Below, one piece after another: positions 56,401 to 64,000 of a stretch of 64,000 nucleotides of DNA; the stretch's first letter is position 1, and each line of letters opens with the position of its first letter. Position numbers and translations under genes: made by a program. This stretch comes from Cyprinodon diabolis (Eukaryota; Chordata; Actinopteri; Cyprinodontiformes; Cyprinodontidae). The notes beneath the pieces are model-generated. The model was given only the letters and a program-made list of their open reading frames with translations, did no database searches and had not been told where the DNA came from. The stretch spans positions 4,227,815-4,291,814 of the forward strand of contig CM060081.1 in assembly GCA_030533445.1 (NCBI GenBank). The letters are read 5' to 3'.

Positions 56401-58044
56401 AAACTGAACAAAAAGTTACAAAACAGTTTACAAACTTTAAGTTTACCTTCAGATTAAAATAAAAAAATATATTTTATATAGATGTTCAAACCTTTTTTAT
56501 AATCATTGACAATTTTTTGAAAAGTTAATTAAGATGAAAACAAAATGAAGGACCAATGAAAACCAACAAGGTGATCCACGTCAGGTAACAAAACCCAAGA
56601 CTTGAGCTTCACACATATTTCTGTTAATTTAATACTATTTAGTACATCCTGAGTCCTGTATAATTATCGCCTTATTAAAAAACATACTGAAGGTGAGCGG
56701 GGGGTGTTGGATTAGTGTGATTCTGGAAAGACAGAAGTAATAAACACAGCATTTCAGAAAATAACAATGATGTAGAAGAAGAAAAAGATGAAATGTTCCA
56801 CATACACAAACATATGCCTTACTAACATCACCTCTCAGACTGGTTCAGTCTTCTATTGTCTGTTTCTTTAACTAGTTCTCTTAATTCAGGTAATGTTAGA
56901 GCTTCTTTAATCAACCATTTTATGTGAGGAATTATTATAAAATCTTAATAATCTAATACAGAAAATTCCCTCCTGATTAACACTTAATACCACAGGGCAA
57001 TAAACCTCCTTATATGGCCTAATTTTTAGATCATTTTTGCTTTTAATTTTCAGTTTAGCTTTTCGGTTTGCAGACATTGTACTAGAGTTGATCCCTGCGT
57101 CCATCGCAGAACTTCGCTCCTGAACGCGCCTCTACATGGAGAGGATGTCATTGAATTCACTGCCCCTCTGAGGGTCTACTGCAAAAATTTAATCCAGGAT
57201 CAGCAAAAGATTTCTGATGTTTTCAGATTTCCCTAATATGTCATCCATAATTTTGCCCATTAATGTCTCTGCTTGAATACAGTCTGGATGTTCTAATATA
57301 AAGTTATTGTTTCCATCTTAAGTTTAAAGCTTTAGCAGTTATATTCTATATGTGTGTGTGTGTGGGGGGGGTGCTACCCTTCCTTTGTCTGTCCTCTTTC
57401 CCTCTTGATCACTTTCAACCAGGCTTTGACATAATGAGGCCAAACATCCTCCATCTCTCTTTGTCCTTTTTTTGGTCCCTGATTTTTTTCTGGTTCTGTT
57501 TGTTTGCTGTCCTTATTTGGATTTGTTGTGTTGGGTGTCGGCAGACGAGGGAAACTGAAGACTCATCTTTCCAAAGGTTCCTCTAAGCTCTGCTGGAAGA
57601 CGTCAGCTTAGGGCCTTATCCCTGTTATTTCTGAACAACGCAATATTTACCCTTTCCCAACGAAACCTGTCACTGCTTTCTGGCTCTTCTCGGTGATTTC
57701 CATCTTATGTGGCTTCTCCTCTCACCCCCGCTTGTTTTGCCTCCTGTAATGGCCCTGTCAAGTTTTTAAGCCTCTGCCTTTCTGCGATGGAGTTTCAGAT
57801 GCAGCTTTTTTTCATGAACCTGTGACGGGGCAGCGCGGTCACTCCTGCTGATGCGCATGCATGCACACATACATACACAGAGAAATGCACGTGCGCACAC
57901 ACCCATTCAACTGCGAGTCCCTTCCCGTGTATGATAGTTACAGATCGATCGCTTTACTCACTTACATTAGCCTCTTGTGTAATGTGGCACGACCAAGGGT
58001 GTACACTTGGTGATGCTCATTAATCGGAACTCATACATTTACAC
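56401..58044. other. nothing recognised; (TG)n(G)n near 57350
   Basis: No exon or repeat supported; a short TG/G-rich microsatellite at 57350-57371. Confidence 0.4.
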
Positions 58045-58048
58045 TTAA

Positions 58049-58555
58049 AGCTTTAGTGTGTAATTTTTAGCGACATCTAACGTCCAGACTGCAGACCGCA
58101 GCAACATGAACATCTCCCCCCGCACCGCTTCTCCCCCCCAACAATACGGCGAGCGTTACGGGACAAAATGTCTTCCACGACGTCTGCATCACCTACCTTC
58201 TCAAGTGATGTTTGTTTACATAGATAATTTTACAGATAGTATTCTCAGGCATAATACTGCCATCTATTGTTCAGTACCGTCTCAGTTCATCTCTCTCAAC
58301 TTGCCGTAGTTACTTTCGAGCGTAATGGGCGATCTCGCAATCGCTAGTTTGTTGGCTCTGCGCTGCCGTAGCGCAAAGATGTCTGCCTCCATGGCTGCGA
58401 GACCCGCTCCTATGTAATTATAAATATAGAATTCTAAGGCAACGCAAATATTAAGGTTAAGAGGCTGAGCTCGTAGATGATGATAAATAACATAGTTATG
58501 TATAATATATTAGATTTCTGACTGTATATCCCTGTAATTATTACACACTGTAGCT
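58049..58555. mobile_element. MITE flanked by TTAA
   Basis: Ends AGCTTTAGTGTGTAAT and, inverted, AGCTACAGTGTGTAAT (two mismatches in 16) are flanked by TTAA at 58045-58048 and 58556-58559. TTAA duplications are made by piggyBac and Kolobok elements; AG-type ends favour Kolobok. 507 bp, no coding capacity. Confidence 0.75.
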
Positions 58556-59217
58556 TTAAACACATACACACGTTTGCACTTACCCGTGGAGCGTTGTTTG
58601 AGAGAAAGTGGGCGGGGTATTTTCAGGGTTTTTCTTTCCTGTTTGTTTTTTCCTCATAAAGGAAGTCAGTGATTTCTGCTGGCAAATTTAATTGTATATA
58701 TTTTTTTAAGAAAGTAACTTCAGAATGGAAACAGAAAATTATTTTTTTTCTATAGGAATAATTTTTTTTTTTTTTTATTTTAATTTTTTTTTTCCCTTAT
58801 TATTATTAAAACCAATACTCAATTGTTTGCTGATCTAATTGTAGGGCGGGGCTTAGGATTTATAAGGAGAGCTGCTGACATTACTGAGTCAGTCTGGCCT
58901 GGTTACAGAGAAGGTAACTTGTGCTGTGCAGCACAAAAGGTATTTTTTTTGTCTGAAATGATGTAAATACTACATTTTTTTGCATACTATTTTTTTTTTT
59001 TTGCATTTTTCCCTGCTACTCTGCTCTTATTTTTGGGAGGTGTGAAATAAATATGATAAACTGAAGATGTCGACATGCCCTCCATGATTTTTTTTCTCAT
59101 GATTTTGGAGTCAAGTTGACCGTATCAAGGTCTAACACAGAGGCTGTTAGGAAGAACCCACGACAGAACCACTTTTTCAAACTGAGAGTTGAACATAAAG
59201 CCTATGCTGAACTGTAG
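58556..59217. other. nothing recognised; T-rich runs
   Basis: Several poly-T tracts (58740-58795, 58974-59005). Confidence 0.4.
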
Positions 59218-59805
59218 CCTGGTCTGAGTATTTGAGAAACTGCTGATCTACTGAGATTTTCACGCACAACCATCTCTAGGGTTTACAGAGAATGGTCCGA
59301 AAAAGAAAAAACATCCAGTGAGCGGCAGTTATGTGCCTTGTTGATGCCAGAGATCAGAGGAGAATGGCCAGACTGGTTCGAGCTGATAGAAGGGCAACAG
59401 TGACTCAAATAACCACCCGTTAACACCAAGGTGGGCAGAAGAGCATCTCTGAACGCACAGTACGTGGAACTTTGAGGCAGATGGGCTACAGCAGCAGAAG
59501 ACCACACCGGGTGCCACTCCTTTCAGCTAAGAACAGGAAACTGAGGCTACAATTTGCACAAGCTCATTGAAATTGGACAATAGAAGATTGGAAAAACGTT
59601 GCCTGGTCTGATGAGTCTCGATTTCTGCTGCGACATTCGGATGGTAGGATCAGAATTTGGCGTCTACAACATGAAAGCATGGATCCATCCTGCCTTGTAT
59701 CAACGGTTCAGGCTGGTGGTGGTGGTGTCATGGTGTGGGGAATATTTTCTTGGCACTCTTTGGGCCCCTTGGTACCAATTGAGCATCATGCTCCACTTGA
59801 GAAAG
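59218..59805 (+). pseudogene. Tc1-type transposase, N-terminal half, dead
   Basis: A different Tc1 family from the intact copy. The frame reads [40 protein letters not shown] (first catalytic Asp) and QAGGGGVMVWGIFSWHSLGP, with frameshifts and stops upstream. The sequence breaks off after LVPIEHHAPLE, so the second Asp, Glu and right inverted repeat are missing. Confidence 0.85.
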
Positions 59806-59811
59806 TAAAAT

Positions 59812-59866
59812 CTGTTGGGCTCTTTTGGTATCAAGACAATTATTCTCACACATCGCCAGACGGGAA
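59812..59866 (+). repeat. short repeat shared with 10978-11045
   Basis: ATCTGTTGGGCTCTTTTGGT and CAAGACAATTATTCTCACAC; it lies just after the truncated Tc1. Confidence 0.5.
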
Positions 59867-60769
59867 ACTAAAAAAAAGAAAAAGAAAAGTTATGTGACCC
59901 ATAGAGGAGTTGTTTCTAAATGATTGACACTAAACTGTGTTTAAAAACATATCTGTCAACATGATGCATCTGCTAAAAAAATATCTCATCTTTTGCGGTT
60001 TATCGTTAAAATTATCAACAATTTTGGAGCAGCCTAAAAGGAATAGGAGCGTTTCAGCTGTGGCATTTTTATTGTAATATCGTTGTTGTGTCATCCTTTT
60101 TCTCTCAGCTATCACTTAGCTTATCTACATAAAAAGTTTAAAGTTAATTTCAAATTGACTCTCAGTTTATTTACTGTTTTTACTGCACTTCTAGTTTTAA
60201 AGTCATGATTTAAAATCCTAGTTCACAAGCATTCTCATTCACATTTCACCCTAAATTTTCATGTTATGTTTACATTATTTATTGGCTGCATCTAAAAATA
60301 TCAAAGTTATTTTCAATTCATACATAGATATGAAATAATACAATATAACCTACAATAACTTAAATTATATCATTTTAGTAGGTCATCAAATCAACTCAGT
60401 GTAGTCTGTCAAATAAGCTGCCTGTAGTGTCTTTAAATGTCCAGCAGGTGTCAGTATTCTGTGAGACAGTATCAATAGTTTGGCAATGTGTCAAAAGGCT
60501 TCAAGATGCCTCATTAATTCATCACTACTGTTCAAATCCACATGGAAACACGAAGCTGGCCATAGCTCATACATTATTACTGTGTCTGAACATCTACCCT
60601 AACCCCTAAATGCCTCAATCACTGTATAGAGCAGGGACTGTATAGTGGACTTTATAGTGAACTCAGTTAACTGAATGTTCAGACAGATGATCACTGCTTT
60701 TTGCACCGTTGGTCAAATAACTACTCCTCTATCGCGTTGTCCCTGCGCCATCTTTGTTATTAGTCGCTG
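59867..60769. other. nothing recognised
   Basis: AT-rich DNA without supported features. Confidence 0.35.
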
Positions 60770-61090
60770 TGGCAGCAAATCCCATAATGCTTTGCAAGGA
60801 GAGTGCTCCGCACAAAGCATTCTGGGATATATCTGCCACTTCTGAGGCCTTTATTTTCTTCTCATAAACTTCGTAGACACTTTTCTATTACGACCCTCTG
60901 CCATTTTCAAAGAACCGCGGTAAGAAAGGTGAGCTTCATAGATTGTCTGAAACCGCCTGAAAGTCCCCTAATGGGGGACGAGCACGTAGGACGGCCTTAC
61001 GTAAACATATCACCAGAATGATTGACAATTAGGAGGACTACTTATTTAGATGATCCACCTGGAAATAAAAGATTGTCCTCTATACCTTTA
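60770..61090. repeat. possible MITE remnant with internal inverted repeat
   Basis: TCCCATAATGCTTTGC at 60780 is mirrored by GCAAAGCATTCTGGGA-like sequence at 60816 (imperfect). GGACGGCCTTACGTAAACAT nearby is typical in style of fish MITEs. No end is fixed. Confidence 0.3.
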
Positions 61091-61130
61091 AACATTTATT
61101 ATTTTTATGACTTAAATGCTTCAGATTCAG

Positions 61131-61455
61131 GGGCTGCACAGTGGAGCAGTTGGTAGCAAGAAGGTCATGCAGCAAGAAGGTTCTGGCTTCTCCCTGAGCA
61201 TGCAGGAGTTCTCTCCAGGTACTCCTGCTTCCTCCCACAGTCCAAAAACATGACTGTTAGGTTAACTGGCTTCTCTAAATTCTCCTTAGGTGCGAGTGTG
61301 TGTGTGAATGGTTGTTTGTCTTGTTTGTCTCTGTGTTCCCCTGCGATGGACTGGCGACTTGTCCCCTGCCTCTTGCTCATTCACAGCTGGAGCACCAGCA
61401 CCCCTCGTGACCCCACCTGAGATAAGTGTATTGAAAACTGGATGGATGGATGGAT
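61131..61455 (+). mobile_element. tRNA-derived SINE with RTE-like 3' end
   Basis: GCTTCCTCCCACAGTCCAAA, CTAAATTCTCCTTAGGTG and GATGGACTGGCGACTTGTCC match the SINE at 63148. It ends with a GGATGGATGGATG tail, typical of RTE-mobilised fish elements. Confidence 0.75.
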
Positions 61456-62814
61456 GCTTCAGATTCTTCAAGGTGTTTCAGGAGAGTTGGAAACGAAGTT
61501 TATTCATCCTCTTCTATTCTTTCAGCACAATCACTTTTCTTTTAGTCTGGAGTTTGGGAAATATTTCAATTAGTTACCCGATTTTCTTTGTCTCATTTAT
61601 TAATTGCTTGGTTACTTTAGGCAATATTTCACCTTTTAGCTTCAGTTCTTCTCTGCAATTTGCACTGAAAGAAACCAAACCTTTCTTTGAAATTCAGCGG
61701 CAAGCCGATGATCCTGCAGAGAGACTAATTATTCTGCAGCCTTTTATCTATTGAAAGGTTTGTTATTTAGCTGTAAGACGAAGCTGCCCCTTCTTTGACC
61801 TTCATCAATCCACTTCTTCACGTTTTCTCTAACATTGATCCTAATGTTCAGTTTTGTGTCTTGAAGAAGATTTGATGCTCTGTTCTCTATCCTCTCCTTT
61901 TTTCACCTTCCATCTGTTTTCCCTCAGTTCTCCTGCCAGGACCTTCCTCTCCTATATCACCCCCCCTCCCCATGTGGTGTTGTTATATATTTACAGTTTC
62001 CAGTTGCAGACTGTAGATAAAAAGGTTAGCAGCATAGTTATTTTATCAAATGTATTTTAGTTTTTTTTCTCTTTCCAAAAGCTCAGCCAACGTTGAAGCT
62101 GTTATAATCTCAAACATTCCTTATTTTTGCTTTAAATGCCTTTTTTTAATAGCATCTTCCCTTTTTGCAGCTTATGCTTCCCTGTTGGCCCATTTCTGTC
62201 GCTATCTTTCCCTCCATCTCACCACTTTTGCCTTTTCCAATCTCTGTCTCTCCCTGAGTCTATAACTGCTTGGTTTTTTCACCCCTTTTCTCTCTCTTTA
62301 GCTTTTCTCCTTTTGGGGGGAGGGGGTATAAATAGGACACATAATAAAGTACTAATTAATCTCTGGTGACAAAATCAAAGAAAACACATCTGCAATTCTG
62401 AGAGGAACGCTGAAGGAGAAAAGGGCAGAAAGTGGAAAAGATGAGGAAGAAGGAAAATAAAATGCAGATAGGAGCTAAATTAGATAAAATCGGGTTTAAT
62501 AAAAAAAAGACCGTCCAACAAATCGGGACAAAATTTTTCAAGGCTTATGGTTTTATTTGGGAGTTTGAAAATTAAATTTAAACAAAGTTAGAAAATCACC
62601 ATCATCTCTGCGGCGATCCCCACAGATAACTTGTAAGTGCTGCTGTTTTATTGAGGCTTCTGCATCTCAACACATGTATTAATATTCGGGGGTCATGGCT
62701 AAACTCCCTGACATCAAAACACATTATAATGTATACATTACACACAAATGCATTGTTTACAGAATTTTCAATTAATCTGAAAAAAAAAACTTTTTCTAAT
62801 TTAACTTTTTTTAA
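61456..62814. other. nothing recognised; T/C-rich
   Basis: Pyrimidine-rich text (61860-62300) without supported features. Confidence 0.35.
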
Positions 62815-63033
62815 TATCTATTTTTATATTAATTTATTAATCAATTAATCGTTGACTGGAGTATAGAGACTCTAAACTGTATTTAGCTGACTACTAACTC
62901 AGTTGGGCAACCTACTCAGAGCAGTAGTTATACAACAATTTAAGAAAAATTATAAAAATTTAGCAACGAAGATAAAATTATAAATGATTATTAATGTTTA
63001 ATCGATCAAAATTATTGTTAGTTGCAGCCCTAT
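62815..63033. repeat. AATCGATTAATC-type MITE remnant (copy 2)
   Basis: ATTAATCAATTAATCGTTGA and ACTGGAGTATAGAGACTCTA at the left and TAGTTGCAGCCCTA at the right, the usual outer end of this family. Confidence 0.6.
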
Positions 63034-63147
63034 TATGTAAAACGATTTCTTTTTTAATGAAAAAAGAAAAAAAACTCTATGAGCAACAGCAACATTTAAT
63101 TTCCCTTTTAGATTTTTAAAGTATTTTTGATTTGAATATATGACGGC

Positions 63148-63503
63148 TACTCAGTGGGGCAGTGGGTAGCACTGCAGCCGCCTTGCAGCAAGAAGGTTCC
63201 GAGTTTGATTCTCGGCTCTGCATGGAGTTTGCAGGTCTCCCCTGCGCATGCGTGGGTTCTCTCTGGGTACTCCGGCTTCCTCCCACAGTCCAACAACATG
63301 ACTGTTAAGTTTAACTGACTTCTCTAAATTCTTCTTAGGTGAGTGAGTGTGTGTGTGAATGGTTGTTTGTCTCTATGTTGCCCTGCAATGGACTGGCCAC
63401 CTGTCCAGGGTGGACACTGCCTCTCGCCCGAAGACAAAGATAGGCAGCAGTACCACTCGTGACCCCAACTGGGATTAAGCGCGACAGAAAATGGATGAAT
63501 ATA
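63148..63503 (+). mobile_element. tRNA-derived SINE, near complete
   Basis: The head holds pol III-type boxes: A-like TGGGGCAGTGGGTAGCA and B-like GAGTTTGATTCTC. The body has TCCGGCTTCCTCCCACAGTC and GGACTGGCCACCTGTCCAGG, and the end AGCGCGACAGAAAATGGATG. Partial copies occur at 10503, 47528 and 61131. Confidence 0.75.
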
Positions 63504-63516
63504 TGAGTCAGTAGCA

Positions 63517-63590
63517 CTACCCAGTCAGCTCAGCTGGTAAGAACACCGACCCCCATGCAGGGGTTTGAACCTCAGACATTACCCGATTAA
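63517..63590 (+). other. tRNA-like sequence, probably a SINE head
   Basis: AGTCAGCTCAGCTGGTAAGA resembles a tRNA D-arm with A box, and GGGGTTTGAACCTC resembles a T-arm with B box. The stems do not pair well enough for a functional tRNA. Confidence 0.35.
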
Positions 63591-64000
63591 ACAAGGTCTG
63601 CGTCAAGTGTTGAGCCACCAGGAAACTATGATGACAAGTGGATTACTGGAACTAGAGGATAATGAACACAGGAACATACTGATATGCTACTACTGGAGTA
63701 ACCATGACCAACGAGTTTATACTATGGAAGCTTCCCTCCCCACATTCTGAACTAAGAGCTAAACACCTAGAAGGTCAGTGTTCCAACATTTACAGATCCA
63801 GCACATACAAGCTGTGTCAATCAAGACAGTAGGCCAGATGAGGGCCAACTTCAACCCCATTTTGGGGGTGGCTTGTCTCTTGATTGTGTCCTGGCTCCTA
63901 CGAGGGGTGCAGTTTTAAGTCCCGTAAGCCTGGCTCCTGGTAGAGACCAGTTTAAAGTTCTACAGATTTCCTGGTACCATGTCTTGTCTCTGTCCCTCAA
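63591..64000 (+). other. possible retroelement coding remnant
   Basis: The frame at 63650-63750 (NEHRNILICYYWSNHDQR) has a flavour of fish LINE or gag-like ORFs but is too short to assign. Confidence 0.2.

Noticed and set aside
63517..63590. Functional tRNA gene
   Set aside because: A and B box-like motifs are present but acceptor and T stems do not pair; more likely a SINE head.

Overview
This window is animal nuclear DNA, almost certainly from a teleost fish. It has long AT-rich non-coding stretches, split exons with GT/AG borders, and a dense set of fish-type transposable elements: Tc1, hAT, PIF/Harbinger, Kolobok-like, L2, Rex1/CR1-like, L1 and Penelope-like elements, plus tRNA-derived SINEs. 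No prokaryotic features, CRISPR array or rRNA gene were seen. Species cannot be fixed from the sequence alone.

The only host gene identified with confidence is on the minus strand at the left end. Three exons (7334-7469, 4877-5022, 2310-2396) join in frame into all of PDZ domain 1 and the start of PDZ domain 2 of a glutamate-receptor-interacting protein, best matching GRIP2. The rest of PDZ2 would lie left of the window. The N-terminal exons lie to the right, and none could be identified in 7470-64000, so much or all of that stretch may be a giant 5' intron or upstream DNA. An intact Tc1 transposon (5468-6715) sits in the intron that splits PDZ1.

Layout. 1-7.5 kb: grip2 exons, L2 tails, a MITE and Tc1. 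7.5-14 kb: L1 fossil, first THAP/Kolobok-like element, MITEs. 14.3-15.6 kb: triplet (ATC-rich) array. 16-31 kb: old LINE tails, a second Kolobok-like copy, Harbinger, and a three-deep nest of transposons (27.4-29.0 kb). 31.27-34.72 kb: a 34-bp minisatellite with higher-order structure. 35-41 kb: L2 copies, a candidate unknown exon (39030), the best THAP-bearing element (39460-40285) and a hAT element. 41.97-44.01 kb: about 2 kb of uninterrupted GGTA. 44.45-46.91 kb: a CCAT-based array with internal order. 47.5-64 kb: LINE, Penelope, Kolobok, Tc1 and SINE remnants.

The most notable items are the intact Tc1 copy, the THAP-carrying TTAA-flanked family (five copies or fragments), the 680-bp higher-order minisatellite, the perfect GGTA array beside a C-rich array, the nested insertions at 28 kb, several MITE families with readable target duplications, and an unassigned exon-like ORF at 39 kb. 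Very long HPSI-repeat or Ile/Ser-repeat reading frames over the arrays are not treated as genes.
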